A stretch of 60,445 nucleotides of DNA from an uncultured Rhodospirillales bacterium (GTDB lineage Bacteria; Pseudomonadota; Alphaproteobacteria; Kiloniellales; Kiloniellaceae). Of the stretch, positions 19,421 through 28,368 are shown in pieces (position 1 is the stretch's first letter; each line of letters starts with the position of its first letter). The position numbers and the translations under genes are program-made. The notes beneath the pieces are model-generated. The model was not told the origin of the DNA. It did no database searches and was given only the letters and a program-made list of their open reading frames with translations. The DNA is taken from the NCBI GenBank assembly GCA_913060675.1, contig CAJXUS010000020.1, positions 1-60,445 on the forward strand, in the 5' to 3' direction.

Positions 19421-20038
19421 ATGTCACATATTATTAAGACGGCAGAAGACCTCAAAGCAATATATGGTGAAAGAAGCCCAAGAGCAGATAAAAAAATTCT
19501 TTCGCGTTTAGATAAGCATTGTCGAACTTTTATTGCTCACTGTCCTTTTTTAACCCTGGCGACTTATAGCTCAACAATGGGTGCTGACTGCTCCCCCAAA
19601 GGGGATGCGCCGGGATTTGTAAAAGTACTCAACGACAAGCAGCTCGCTATTCCTGATCGTCCGGGTAATAACCGGATTGATAGCCCTCTGAATATGCTAG
19701 ATAATCCGCAAGTAGGATTGCTCTTTATCATTCCCGGAGTGAAAGAAACCCTGAGGGTTAATGGCGAGGTTGAGATCTCTATTGATCCTGATTTGTTAGA
19801 TCTGTTGTCTGTAGATGGCAAGCGTCCACGTTGTGCTTTTGTAGTAACGGTTAAGGAGGCCTACATCCATTGTGCAAAATCGATTATGCGCTCGGATTTA
19901 TGGAACCCCGAAAAACATATCGACCGTAAAGTGTTACCCTCCATGGGAAGAATACTCGCTGATCACATTGCAGAAGATCTGGATGCTGAAGCTTACGATG
20001 CTTCAATGGAAGAACGCTATCATAAAGAGTTATATTAG
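19421..20038 (+). CDS. pyridoxamine 5'-phosphate oxidase family (PPOX-type FMN-binding) protein
   Basis: This 205-residue cytoplasmic split-barrel flavoprotein probably binds FMN. Motifs include FLTLATYSSTMGADCSPKGD, LAIPDRPGNNRIDSPLNML and VGLLFIIPG, which resemble the MSMEG_1061-type PPOX subfamily. The substrate is unknown. The start is ATG 19421. The gene lies ten bases upstream of the GFA-family gene and may share its transcript. Confidence 0.87.
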   Translation: MSHIIKTAEDLKAIYGERSPRADKKILSRLDKHCRTFIAHCPFLTLATYSSTMGADCSPKGDAPGFVKVLNDKQLAIPDRPGNNRIDSPLNMLDNPQVGLLFIIPGVKETLRVNGEVEISIDPDLLDLLSVDGKRPRCAFVVTVKEAYIHCAKSIMRSDLWNPEKHIDRKVLPSMGRILADHIAEDLDAEAYDASMEERYHKELY

Positions 20039-20048
20039 GGAGAGTAGG

Positions 20049-20447
20049 ATGGCAGATGAAGCAAAAACCGGCGGCTGTCTCTGCGGTGCAGTGCGTTATG
20101 AAATAAAGGGGCCTTTACGTGATTCGATAGCGTGCCACTGTGTACAGTGCCGAAAATCCAGTGGTCATTATGTTTCAGCAACGGCAGCTCGTTTAACGGA
20201 TTTTGAGATTTTAGATGATCGTGGCCTGAAATGGTATAAATCTTCCTCCTATGCCCGGAGAGGCTTTTGTGGCGAGTGTGGCTCGAGCTTGTTTTGGGAC
20301 ATGGAGGGCCGTGAGCTTATGGGGATAATGTCTGGAACGCTGGATGGGGCAACCGGAATTAAAACATCAACCCATATCTATGTTGGGGATAAGGGGGATT
20401 ATTACGAGCTGACGGATGATCTCCCCAAATATGATGGATTCAGGTAA
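20049..20447 (+). CDS. GFA family protein (glutathione-dependent formaldehyde-activating-like)
   Basis: This 132-residue zinc protein belongs to the GFA/CENP-V fold. Zinc-ligand cysteines are visible in GGCLCGAVRYE, CHCVQCRKSSG and GFCGECGSSLFW. Most members have no proven substrate; the name comes from one enzyme that condenses formaldehyde with glutathione. ATG 20049 follows GGGAGAGTAGG, ten bases after the PPOX stop, so the two form a small operon. Confidence 0.88.
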   Translation: MADEAKTGGCLCGAVRYEIKGPLRDSIACHCVQCRKSSGHYVSATAARLTDFEILDDRGLKWYKSSSYARRGFCGECGSSLFWDMEGRELMGIMSGTLDGATGIKTSTHIYVGDKGDYYELTDDLPKYDGFR

Positions 20448-20500
20448 TCGTACAATTCCTAAAAATAACCCCATAGAATATCTATGCTGAGGAGCTAGGA

Positions 20501-21393
20501 GTGATCAGAGTATATATGAGCCTCGCCCTTGCGATGGCTATGGTCGGTGGCAATATCGCGGTTGGCAAGTCCATTGTCGAAGAAGTGCCTCTCTTTGTCT
20601 TCATGGTCGTGCGGGGCATTGTTGCTGTCGGCGTGCTTTATCCTTGGATGAGGCTCGTAAACAAAGAGATACTTCCTTCGGATAAAATTGTTTGGCGTGA
20701 ACTCTTTTTACAAAGCTTTTTGGGAATTTTCCTGTTTTCAGTCTTTATGCTTTTGGGGGTGGGATACACCACCGCCGTCAGTGCGGGTATTATAACCAGC
20801 ACAATCCCGGCGGTAGTTGCGGTACTTTCATGGTTTATTCTCAAAGAAAGAATGTCAGCCATGACTTCTCTGGCAATCGCTCTGGCGGTTGGGGGTGTTG
20901 CCTTGACCAATCTTGCAAACGCTGATGACAGTGGCTCTACAGCCTTGCTCGGAGGGGCTTTGATAATGCTGGCTGTTGTTATGGAGGCTTTGTTCACGAT
21001 ATTTGCGAAGCGGCTTAGTAACCGTCTTTCCCCTGTTCAGCTCGCAACAGGGGTGAACGTGGTAGTCTATTGCTTTTTCTGCCCTTTGGTATTTGGCAGA
21101 GCCTGGAGACGGATTTAAGCCTAATAGCAACAGAAACGTGGTTGATGATGGGCTACTACGCGCTTACCGCTTCAGTGTTGTCGTTTTATTTTTGGTACTG
21201 GGGTGTTGCCAGAGTTTCTGCATCTACCGCAGGTCTCTTTACAGCAGTCATGCCAGTTTCTGCTGCTCTGGCAGGTATATTGTTTCTATTAGAGACCTTC
21301 AGCTTGATGCAGGCGATTGGTATGGGGGCTGTTCTGGCTGCAATCGCCGTGGGGACAATGGGCGCTAAGCAATCAAAAACAGTATCTGCCTAA
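20501..21393 (+). pseudogene. EamA/DMT family transporter, frameshifted
   Basis: Two reading frames together make one ten-helix drug/metabolite exporter of about 297 residues. The first, from GTG 20501, has five helices of EamA domain 1 and the start of domain 2, then runs into a stop at 21118. The second continues in the -1 frame from about 21070 (LFLPFGIWQSLE) to 21393 and ends with VLAAIAVGTMGAKQSK. The break lies around 21068-21078, close to a run of five T (CTTTTTC). Domain 2 appears intact in the new frame, so the lesion is recent, a sequencing error, or an unusual recoding site. The heptamer does not fit a canonical X-XXY-YYZ slippery site. Confidence 0.85.
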
Positions 21394-21469
21394 TGCAGTG
21401 CCTAAGTTGTGAATCATCTTAGGGTTTGGACTTCTTAATTCAGCATTGTTGAATGAATAGATTCAGACC

Positions 21470-22069
21470 CTAAGCTACAGCCATCCATATAGCGACCAGC
21501 AAGAGCATAGATCCGAGGATGACATTTAAGGTACGGGCTGTTTTTTCTTCTCGGAAAAGGCCAGCTATCTTGTCGCCGATAGCAGCCCAAAAGAAAAAGG
21601 CGACCATGTTGTTGAGAGTGAAAACGAGACTAATCCATCCGATAGTGTAATAAAACTGAACACCTTCGCTTGCTGGTTGGAACTGTGAAAACATTAAAGC
21701 GATGATGATGTAGGCCTTGGGGTTTAGGACAAGGAGGACAATACCATCAATAAAACTCGCATGCTTGGCCTGCTTGTCATTATTTTCAATACCCGCCCGC
21801 ATCAGGCCCCAAGCGAGATAGCCAACATATAATACTCCCAGATATCGCAATACGGTCACCAACGTTGGGGCATGGGAGAGGCCCAGACCAAACCCGATAC
21901 CAAGCATGTAAGTAACGATGAGAGTTGCTAAGTGGTACCCAAAGTTTGCGTTCAAGGTACTGCGAAAGCCAAAACGAGCACCGTTAGCGGCAAAAAACAT
22001 GTTTCCGGGGCCTGGGCTGTAAGCCAATGGGAATAGAAACAAGATGAGAGGAATTGTTATCGGTAACAT
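21470..22069 (-). CDS. LysE family amino-acid/homoserine-lactone exporter
   Basis: This 199-residue inner-membrane exporter of the LysE/RhtB family has about six hydrophobic helices. The family signature AYSPGPGNMFFAANGARFG lies at the N-terminus, and LLVLNPKAYIIIALMFSQF in the middle. The substrate is probably an amino acid or derivative. The start is taken as the ATG at 22069 because AAGGAG lies seven bases upstream; an earlier ATG at 22093 has no site. It converges on the EamA gene, so two unrelated efflux genes meet here. Confidence 0.9.
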   Translation of the reverse strand: MLPITIPLILFLFPLAYSPGPGNMFFAANGARFGFRSTLNANFGYHLATLIVTYMLGIGFGLGLSHAPTLVTVLRYLGVLYVGYLAWGLMRAGIENNDKQAKHASFIDGIVLLVLNPKAYIIIALMFSQFQPASEGVQFYYTIGWISLVFTLNNMVAFFFWAAIGDKIAGLFREEKTARTLNVILGSMLLLVAIWMAVA

Positions 22070-22093
22070 AGTTGGCTCCTTATCAAGAACCAC

Positions 22094-22447
22094 ATCCTGT
22101 CGGTTTAAATAATTTTGCTATATCCGTTTCTTGCTATTGTGGGAAAAAAATAGCGTTGCTGGCATGTCAAGCCATGCCCTAAACGCTCTGTAACAGTTTC
22201 TGGGATTAGTATTCTCTGGAGCTTTATCGGGTTGGCCTCCTATTGCACTGAAAACACTGTTCTATCCTGCTCTGGATAAACCGGGCAGTGGTACTTTTCT
22301 TATGGCTGAACAGCGACAAAGGAAAGCGCCTTCAAGAACTGGGCCGTTTTGGTATTAGGCGAAATGTCAGTCGGTGTGTTCTTGCCGGTCGCTTTAATGA
22401 TCACGGCCTAGAGGATTCTTCAGTTAAATTTTAGAAAGTGATAAAAT
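22094..22447. other. Gene-free gap with a hairpin
   Basis: No convincing coding region is seen in these 354 bases between the LysE exporter and the fabI terminator. At 22152-22187 a 36-base hairpin forms: AGCGTT pairs with AACGCT and, inside it, GGCATG pairs with CATGCC, separated by a symmetric 3x3 internal loop. A short open frame without a start (about 22270-22434, containing RLQELGRFGIRRN) is probably chance or a gene remnant. Confidence 0.5.
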
Positions 22448-22482
22448 AAAAAGGCTGCCTAAAATTTAAAGGCAGCCTTTTT
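22448..22482 (-). terminator. Bidirectional intrinsic terminator after fabI
   Basis: AAAAAGGCTGCC at 22448-22459 pairs with GGCAGCCTTTTT at 22471-22482 around an 11-base A/T loop. The symmetric A and T runs let it work on both strands. On the minus strand it ends fabI 39 bases after the stop. Confidence 0.92.
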
Positions 22483-22520
22483 ATGATTAGAGGGTGTAAG
22501 CCCTTATTATATATTCTTAA

Positions 22521-23318
22521 CTAATCGCGCTTTGGACTTGGTATCGCGGTTATATTGAAGCCTGCATCAACAAAATGGATTTCACCAGTAACCCCGGAAG
22601 ACAAGTCAGATGCCAAATAAAGGCCGGCATTCCCAACTTCTTCAAGCAAGACATTACGTTTTAGAGGAGAGTTTTCCCGTGTGAAGCCATAGGTATATTT
22701 GGCATCGGCAATTGCGGATCCTGCGAGTGTACGCATTGGGCCCGCTGAGATCGCATTCACACGTGTTCCTGTTGGGCCAAGATCTGTTGCGAGATAACGA
22801 ACTGACGCTTCAAGGGCAGCCTTTGCAACACCCATAACGTTATAGTTCGGTGTTACACGCTCAGAACCCAAGTAGGTCAGGGTGATCAGGCTGCTATTCT
22901 TACTCAGGAATGGCGCGGCTTTTTGGGCCACGGCTGTAAAGGAGTAGCAAGAGATGGACATGGTATTACGGAAATTATCCCGTGTTGTGTCCACATAGCG
23001 TCCTTTGAGCTCTTCCTTGTCAGAATAGGCAATTGCATGGACAACAAAGTCTAAAGTTCCCCATTGTTCTTTAAGAGTCTCGAATACGTTTTCAAGCGCA
23101 TCGCTATCTTCCACATCGCAAGGCAGGACCAAATTTGATCCTACAGATGCTGCAAGAGGCTCGACACGCTTTTTAAATGCATCACCTTGGTAGGTGAAAG
23201 CGAGTTCTGCGCCTTGGTTATGTAACGCTTGAGCAATCCCCCAGGCGATGGAGTGGTTATTAGCGACGCCCATAATCAGGCCGCGCTTGCCGTCCATCAA
23301 TGCCGTTGTCATCGTCAC
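22521..23318 (-). CDS. fabI: enoyl-[acyl-carrier-protein] reductase FabI
   Basis: FabI reduces trans-2-enoyl-ACP with NADH in each cycle of fatty acid elongation. The 265-residue SDR protein has the nucleotide-binding start GKRGLIMGVANNHSIAWGIA, the active-site pair in YNVMGVAKAALEA (Tyr-x6-Lys) and SAGPMRTLAGS in the substrate loop. The gene follows fabB by 65 bases on the same strand in the order fabA-fabB-fabI, and a terminator follows. Many alphaproteobacteria have more than one FabI; this copy sits with the unsaturated fatty acid genes. Confidence 0.96.
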   Translation of the reverse strand: MTMTTALMDGKRGLIMGVANNHSIAWGIAQALHNQGAELAFTYQGDAFKKRVEPLAASVGSNLVLPCDVEDSDALENVFETLKEQWGTLDFVVHAIAYSDKEELKGRYVDTTRDNFRNTMSISCYSFTAVAQKAAPFLSKNSSLITLTYLGSERVTPNYNVMGVAKAALEASVRYLATDLGPTGTRVNAISAGPMRTLAGSAIADAKYTYGFTRENSPLKRNVLLEEVGNAGLYLASDLSSGVTGEIHFVDAGFNITAIPSPKRD

Positions 23319-23383
23319 GTTATTACCTTTCAGTCTTAATTACTGCTTATATCGAAACTCTATCGATGTTTCGAAAACGTTGC

Positions 23384-24607
23384 TTATTCGCTTAAGCGCT
23401 TGAAGACCAGCGAAGCGTTAGTGCCGCCAAAACCGAAGCTATTAGACATGACGCAATTGATATTGTCGTCATCTCTACGCTCAATAAGAATTGGCATACC
23501 TTCGCCTTCTGGATCGAGCTCTTCAATATTTGCGGATGCACACATAAAGTCGTTGTTCATCATAAGCAGTGAATAAATTATTTCTTGTACACCAGTGGCA
23601 CCTTGTGAGTGACCGGTAAGAGACTTGGTCGAAGAAATCCAAGGGATTTTTTGTCCTTCAAAGGCTTCTTTAATCCCTTTTAACTCAATGTTATCGCCGA
23701 CAGGTGTCGATGTGCCGTGAGCATTGATGTAGTCAACAGGTATATTGCCAGCTTCTTCAATAGCCAGTTTCATGCAACGAACGCCGCCTTCACCTGATGG
23801 GGCAACCATGTCTGCGCCGTCAGAAGTGGCACCGTAACCTACGAGTTCACCATAGATTTTGGCTCCACGAGCTTTCGCGTGTTCGTATTCTTCCAAAACA
23901 ACGACACCGCCACCGCCTGAAATAACAAATCCATCACGGTTAGCGTCAAAGGCGCGCGATGCTTTTGTTGGATTGTCATTATACTTACTGGAGAGAGCCC
24001 CCATAGCATCGAAGAGAACAGTTAGAGACCAGTGAAGCTCCTCACCACCACCAGCAAAGACGATGTCTTGCTTGCCCATTTGAATGAGTTCAGCGCCATT
24101 GCCAACGCAATGTGCCGAAGTTGAACAGGCTGAGGTAATGGAATAACTGTGGCCTTTGATCTTGAAGGCCGTTCCCATATTTGCCGAGTTTGTAGAGCCC
24201 ATACAGCGTGGCACCATATAAGGTCCAACACGTTTGGGGCTTTTCTCTCTGGCAATATCAGCTGCTGCGACCTGGTTAGAAGTAGAAGAACCGCCAGATC
24301 CCATAACAAGGCCGGTACGAATATTGGAGACGAGATCATCTCCTAGGCCAGCATCTTCAATGGCCTCTTTCATCGCGACATAGTTATAGGCAGATCCATC
24401 GCCCATGAAGCGCCGGAGTTTACGATCAACCAAAGCATCCAGATCGATGTTGATTGATCCGTGTACGTGACTGCGGAAACCCATTTCAGCATAGGTTTCA
24501 CAGTATTCAATACCAGAGCGACCTTCCTTGAGGGAATCGATCACTTCATCCTTGTTATTCCCGATGCTGGAAACAATTCCAAGTCCGGTGACGACTACGC
24601 GACGCAT
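23384..24607 (-). CDS. fabB: beta-ketoacyl-ACP synthase I
   Basis: FabB elongates acyl-ACP by decarboxylative condensation with malonyl-ACP and is required for unsaturated fatty acids. The 407-residue thiolase-fold protein shows the Cys-His-His triad: [20 protein letters not shown] and [19 protein letters not shown] at the C-terminus is also typical. It follows fabA by 82 bases and is most likely in one transcript with it. The fabA linkage favours FabB over FabF. Confidence 0.96.
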   Translation of the reverse strand: MRRVVVTGLGIVSSIGNNKDEVIDSLKEGRSGIEYCETYAEMGFRSHVHGSINIDLDALVDRKLRRFMGDGSAYNYVAMKEAIEDAGLGDDLVSNIRTGLVMGSGGSSTSNQVAAADIAREKSPKRVGPYMVPRCMGSTNSANMGTAFKIKGHSYSITSACSTSAHCVGNGAELIQMGKQDIVFAGGGEELHWSLTVLFDAMGALSSKYNDNPTKASRAFDANRDGFVISGGGGVVVLEEYEHAKARGAKIYGELVGYGATSDGADMVAPSGEGGVRCMKLAIEEAGNIPVDYINAHGTSTPVGDNIELKGIKEAFEGQKIPWISSTKSLTGHSQGATGVQEIIYSLLMMNNDFMCASANIEELDPEGEGMPILIERRDDDNINCVMSNSFGFGGTNASLVFKRLSE

Positions 24608-24689
24608 CTGCAGTGTCCTTATATTTGTTAGGCCGCGGAATTATGTCCCGCGGCAGAGAGCCAGATTCAAATCAAGTTAACTGAAACAA

Positions 24690-25211
24690 TTAGTCTGCCT
24701 GAAATAGGCCGACTTTCATGTCTTTGATTTCAAAGGCAACATTATCATCAGCCATTATAATGCCGTCAGATACACCCATAATCAATCTACGATTGATAAC
24801 GCGTTTCATGTCGACTTTGTAGGTAACTTTTTTGATATCAGGAGTGATCATACTTTTAAGTTTCACTTCACCAACACCAAGAGCACGTCCGCGGCCAAGT
24901 AACCCACTCCAGCCGAGGAAGAAACCAGTCATTTGCCACACGGCATCCAGACCGAGACACCCTGGCATAACAGGGTCACCTTCGAAGTGGCATTTAAAGA
25001 ACCAAAGATCTGGGTTGATATCAAATTCAGCAATAATTTGCCCTTTTCCATGCTCGCCACCATCATCATTGATGGTCGTAATACGATCAAACATGAGCAT
25101 TGGAGGCAAAGGTAACTGGGCATTTCCAGGACCAAAAAGTTCACCACGCCCACAAGTCAGAATTTCTTCGTAGGAGTAGCTGTTCTGGCGTTCGCTCAAA
25201 GGTTTATCCAC
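24690..25211 (-). CDS. fabA: 3-hydroxydecanoyl-ACP dehydratase/isomerase
   Basis: FabA dehydrates 3-hydroxydecanoyl-ACP and isomerises the product to cis-3-decenoyl-ACP, the entry point of the anaerobic unsaturated fatty acid route. The 173-residue hot-dog protein has the active-site His in [19 protein letters not shown] (with the conserved Asp a few residues later) and [10 protein letters not shown]. It heads fabA-fabB-fabI and is divergent from irr, a linkage often conserved in alphaproteobacteria. Confidence 0.97.
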   Translation of the reverse strand: MDKPLSERQNSYSYEEILTCGRGELFGPGNAQLPLPPMLMFDRITTINDDGGEHGKGQIIAEFDINPDLWFFKCHFEGDPVMPGCLGLDAVWQMTGFFLGWSGLLGRGRALGVGEVKLKSMITPDIKKVTYKVDMKRVINRRLIMGVSDGIIMADDNVAFEIKDMKVGLFQAD

Positions 25212-25560
25212 CGTTTTTATGTTGTTTTCCGAACATCAGCGCTAAGCGGCCGAATCCGGGCTGACTATAACACAGGCATACCGTGCCGTGGCAATGTTCT
25301 TCAAGTTGTAACAGGTCGTTTATTAAGGAATTTTTTACGCCAAGTTACAGGAAAGAGTTATTTGAGCTGTCATGTGTAGTCTTTAGTTTAAAATATCAAT
25401 TGAAAAGTGCAAATATTTAGATGTTATCGAAGGCTTGAAAGTTTTTTTGTGCAGAGTTGAAGGTTCGGATTTTTTTCAAAATAAACAAAAACCCTAGAAT
25501 AATTGTGATGAAAGAGCTTTTTTTCTTTAATACCGTGGTTTCTGGCTTATATTAAGAAGT
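25212..25560. promoter_or_regulatory. Divergent fabA / irr promoter region
   Basis: These 349 bases carry no gene. On the minus strand TATAGT (25264-25269) is a possible -10 for fabA. The half nearer irr is very A/T rich with several T-runs, as expected for a plus-strand promoter. CTAGAATAATTGTGATG near 25493-25510 loosely resembles half of an iron-control element but does not match it well. No clear terminator or riboswitch is visible. Confidence 0.5.
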
Positions 25561-26007
25561 ATGGAAAAGATACGCCCCTATACAGAATTAATTGATACGC
25601 TCAAAGGCGCAGGCCTTCGTCCAACACGGCAACGTTTGGCATTGGCTAAGTTGCTATACTCTCAGGGTGATCGTCATATCTCCGCTGAGCAGCTTCACGT
25701 GGAAGCGATGGATTCTAAAGTCAGTGTGTCATTGGCAACCGTGTATAATACACTTCACCAATTCCACGATGCAGGTTTATTGCGCGAAGTCTTGGTTGAA
25801 GCGGGCCGTTCTTACTTCGATACCAATATTAGCGATCATCACCATATTTTTTATGAAGAAACCGGCGAACTAATTGATATCGCACGCGATACTATTCAAT
25901 TTAAAAATTTGCCACAGCTACCTGCGGGTAAGGCAATTTCACGTGTTGAAGTTGTTGTGCATGTTGTGGATATTGATGAAAAATCTGAATCGCAAGCCGC
26001 TGAATAA
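25561..26007 (+). CDS. irr: Irr-type Fur family transcriptional regulator
   Basis: This 148-residue DNA-binding protein belongs to the Fur superfamily. The winged helix covers about residues 12-85 (LRPTRQRLALAKLL; VSLATVYNTLHQFHDAGLL), and the dimerisation part includes ISDHHHIFYEETGELIDI, whose three-histidine stretch is typical of Irr. Irr senses haem status and controls iron genes in alphaproteobacteria. The start is ATG 25561. It is divergent from fabA, the usual context for this Irr group, and a terminator follows at 26178. Assignment to Irr rather than Fur rests on the HHH region and the context. Confidence 0.9.
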   Translation: MEKIRPYTELIDTLKGAGLRPTRQRLALAKLLYSQGDRHISAEQLHVEAMDSKVSVSLATVYNTLHQFHDAGLLREVLVEAGRSYFDTNISDHHHIFYEETGELIDIARDTIQFKNLPQLPAGKAISRVEVVVHVVDIDEKSESQAAE

Positions 26008-26177
26008 TTTAAAAGTTTAGGATTTGTGGTCTCTAATCTGGCGCTCTTACTCATGATGAGACTAATAAAAGGTGTTGTGAATCTTGCGGTTTGCCGCATA
26101 CGGGCGTAAACTTTTTACGTTGGATAAAAAATCCGTTGTTACGGCAGAGCTCAAAAAATTGAGCCGAGAGATGAGTG

Positions 26178-26213
26178 GGGCCAAGCTCTTTGGAGTTTGG
26201 CCCTGTTTTATTG
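26178..26213 (+). terminator. Rho-independent terminator downstream of irr
   Basis: An 11-base-pair stem (26178-26188 with 26193-26203, one G-U pair) has the loop TTTG and is followed by TGTTTTATTG. It lies 170 bases after the irr stop and just before the convergent SH3 gene; a short untranslated or small-RNA segment in between cannot be excluded. Confidence 0.82.
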
Positions 26214-26261
26214 TTACCCAAAACCTTATTTTATTATTACGCCAACCAACGTCTTGGCTAT

Positions 26262-26825
26262 TTAATCGAAAACTTCATCTTTGTACGTGCCGTAAAGTGA
26301 CGAACGTTGCAACCAGCCAGTGATATCTTTAATCTCGACTTGGCACCAACCGTCCGAATTGCAGGAATCTAACTCGCCAATTACACCAGCTTCGGCTTGC
26401 ACAACGGGGCGGCTTGTGGGTTCGGGGTCATCAAAAATGGTTCTCACGGTACCAGTTACCATCATACTGCGCTGACCTTTGAGCATGCTTTGGTGGACCC
26501 AACCGACAGTTCCTTGCCAGTCACGGATTTGGCGCCAAGTATCAAACTCATCAATAATTTCTACGGGCAGTCGGCGCCGATGGTATATCCAGCTAATGGG
26601 ATAACGTGTGCCTGGGCCAGCCCGCATGTTTACTTCGCCAGATCGAAAGCTCACGAATCGTGGCAGCGGGAGCCCACTTGGGCCAACAATTTTTTTGCTA
26701 GCGGTTGTTGTCGAACTTGTAACTGAACTATCGCTATATGCCAGGTTGCTTACAGAGAAAATACTCGCCAAAAGTAGCAAGCCAAAAAGGCTTCTGGGGA
26801 GGAGTTTGTTAAGCCGGGACGTCAT
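26262..26825 (-). CDS. secreted SH3 (SH3b) domain protein
   Basis: This is a 187-residue exported protein. An N-terminal signal peptide (LLPRSLFGLLLLASIFSVSNLAYS, written here as the hydrophobic core FGLLLLASIFSV) is followed by two bacterial SH3-like units. The first contains GEVNMRAGPGTRYPISWIY and DWQGTVGWVHQSML; the second contains DGWCQVEIKDITGWLQRSSL. Such periplasmic proteins are thought to bind peptidoglycan or protein partners. The start is set at 26825 because CCGGAGAC precedes it; an ATG at 26852 has no site. It is convergent with irr and divergent from the dehydrogenase gene. Confidence 0.88.
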   Translation of the reverse strand: MTSRLNKLLPRSLFGLLLLASIFSVSNLAYSDSSVTSSTTTASKKIVGPSGLPLPRFVSFRSGEVNMRAGPGTRYPISWIYHRRRLPVEIIDEFDTWRQIRDWQGTVGWVHQSMLKGQRSMMVTGTVRTIFDDPEPTSRPVVQAEAGVIGELDSCNSDGWCQVEIKDITGWLQRSSLYGTYKDEVFD

Positions 26826-27083
26826 CTTTTTGTCTCCGGTAATGATAGACACGGCAAGCTTTTCATCATTTATTTAATTCAGTGCATATAAGAAATCGGT
26901 AAGTCTGTTGTCGGCGAGATTACCTTTTGAAAACCGAACTGGCTAGAATTTATCGAAACAACTGTTTCTGTCTCTTGGCAAAGACCTTGTTCGCGGCATA
27001 AACTAACGTAGCAAACGTGCAAGCTAGCAAAATACAATGATAAGGCTTGCAAGTAAGGACCAGCAACGGGGCCCCATAGGCAC

Positions 27084-28070
27084 ATGACTCAGAAAAAACC
27101 CCTCGTAATCGTTACGCGACGACTTCCGGATGCGATTGAAACTCGGATGATGGAGCTTTTTGATTGCCGGCTTAATTTGGACGACAAACCTTTCTCCCAA
27201 AAAGAGCTTATCGCAGCGGTTAAAGAAGCCGATGTATTGGTGCCGACGGTTACTGACCGGGTAGACGCCGGCGTACTTGCTCAGGCTGGACCAAACCTGC
27301 GGTTGATCGCGTCTTTTGGTACGGGCGTCGATCATATCGATCTCAAAACCTGCCGCCAACGGGGCATTACCATAACGAATACTCCTGGTGTTTTGACCGA
27401 AGATACCGCGGATATGACTATGTCCCTCATTCTCGCGGTTTCTCGTCGCCTGACCGAAGGGGTGAAGCTGATAAAATCCGGTGAATGGACGGGATGGAGC
27501 CCGACTGGAATGTTGGGGCATCGCATTTTTGGTAAACGTCTTGGGATCATCGGTATGGGTCGTATCGGCCAGGCAGTTGCCCGGCGTGCCAAGGGATTTG
27601 GTCTTTCAATTCATTACCACAACCGACGCAGAGTTCATCCTGATATCGAGGAAGAGCTTGAAGCAACCTATTGGGAAAGCCTTGATCAGATGCTATCTCG
27701 TATGGATGTGATTTCTGTAAACTGCCCCCATACACCGGCAACGTTTCACTTACTTTCGAGCCGCCGCCTCAAGTTATTGAGCGAACGCGCTATTATCGTG
27801 AATACCAGTCGTGGCGAAGTCATTGATGAGAATGCACTCGCTCGATTGATCGACGCAGGAGATATCGCGGGTGCTGGCTTGGATGTGTTCGAACAAGAGC
27901 CAGCCGTAAATCCTAAGCTATTGCGTAGCGATAATGTTGTGTTGCTGCCTCATATGGGGTCGGCAACCATTGAGGGGCGTTATGATATGGGGGAGAAGGT
28001 TATCATTAATATCAAAACCTTTGTGGACGGCCATACCCCACCTGATCGCGTTGTTGAAGCCATGTTCTAG
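27084..28070 (+). CDS. D-2-hydroxyacid dehydrogenase (glyoxylate/hydroxypyruvate reductase type)
   Basis: This 328-residue cytoplasmic NAD(P)-dependent enzyme of the D-isomer-specific 2-hydroxyacid dehydrogenase family has the Rossmann motif GMGRIGQAVARRAKGFG near residue 155. The catalytic Arg, Glu and His lie in NTSRGEVIDENAL, AGLDVFEQEP and LLPHMGSAT. The sequence fits GyaR-like glyoxylate/hydroxypyruvate reductases; the exact substrate is inferred. The ATG at 27084 is preceded by GGGGCC. It appears monocistronic, with a weak hairpin (AAAATGGG pairing with CCCATTTT over 28077-28129) after the stop. Confidence 0.92.
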   Translation: MTQKKPLVIVTRRLPDAIETRMMELFDCRLNLDDKPFSQKELIAAVKEADVLVPTVTDRVDAGVLAQAGPNLRLIASFGTGVDHIDLKTCRQRGITITNTPGVLTEDTADMTMSLILAVSRRLTEGVKLIKSGEWTGWSPTGMLGHRIFGKRLGIIGMGRIGQAVARRAKGFGLSIHYHNRRRVHPDIEEELEATYWESLDQMLSRMDVISVNCPHTPATFHLLSSRRLKLLSERAIIVNTSRGEVIDENALARLIDAGDIAGAGLDVFEQEPAVNPKLLRSDNVVLLPHMGSATIEGRYDMGEKVIINIKTFVDGHTPPDRVVEAMF

Positions 28071-28330
28071 GAGGAAAATGGGATCCGTTCTTGGAATTCA
28101 CTCTTGAAATTTCTGGGGAGCCCATTTTTTTGAGCTCTGAGCAAAATGCATAACAGTGCTGATGCTTATGCGGTTGTCTGGTTAATAAATTTTAACTATG
28201 ATTCTTGCATCTAATTGAAACGTTAATCACATAGTTGTGATCAGCGTTATTTGCAGCAGACTCCAGGGTCGTAGTATCATTAGTGCCTAGGATATATCGT
28301 TTCGATCTCCAATCAAACGTACCTGGAACA

Positions 28331-28361
28331 AAAGGCGGAGGTGTTTATCATCTCCGCCTTT
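28331..28361 (-). terminator. Bidirectional intrinsic terminator
   Basis: AAAGGCGGAG at 28331-28340 pairs with CTCCGCCTTT at 28352-28361 around an 11-base loop. It lies just after the minus-strand GST stop. The gap from 28071 to 28368 otherwise shows only a weak hairpin after the dehydrogenase gene. Confidence 0.85.
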
Positions 28362-28368
28362 ATTCTTA

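Noticed and set aside
21068..21078. Programmed -1 ribosomal frameshift in the EamA gene
   Set aside because: TGC-TTT-TTC does not make a canonical X-XXY-YYZ heptamer and no clear downstream pseudoknot was seen; a mutation or sequence error is more likely, though not proved.
22270..22434. Possible small DUF1127-like protein in the gap before fabI
   Set aside because: The open frame has no start codon or ribosome site and matches the family only vaguely.
25490..25512. Iron control element (Irr box) in the fabA-irr gap
   Set aside because: Only about half of the expected inverted repeat can be seen, too little to call.
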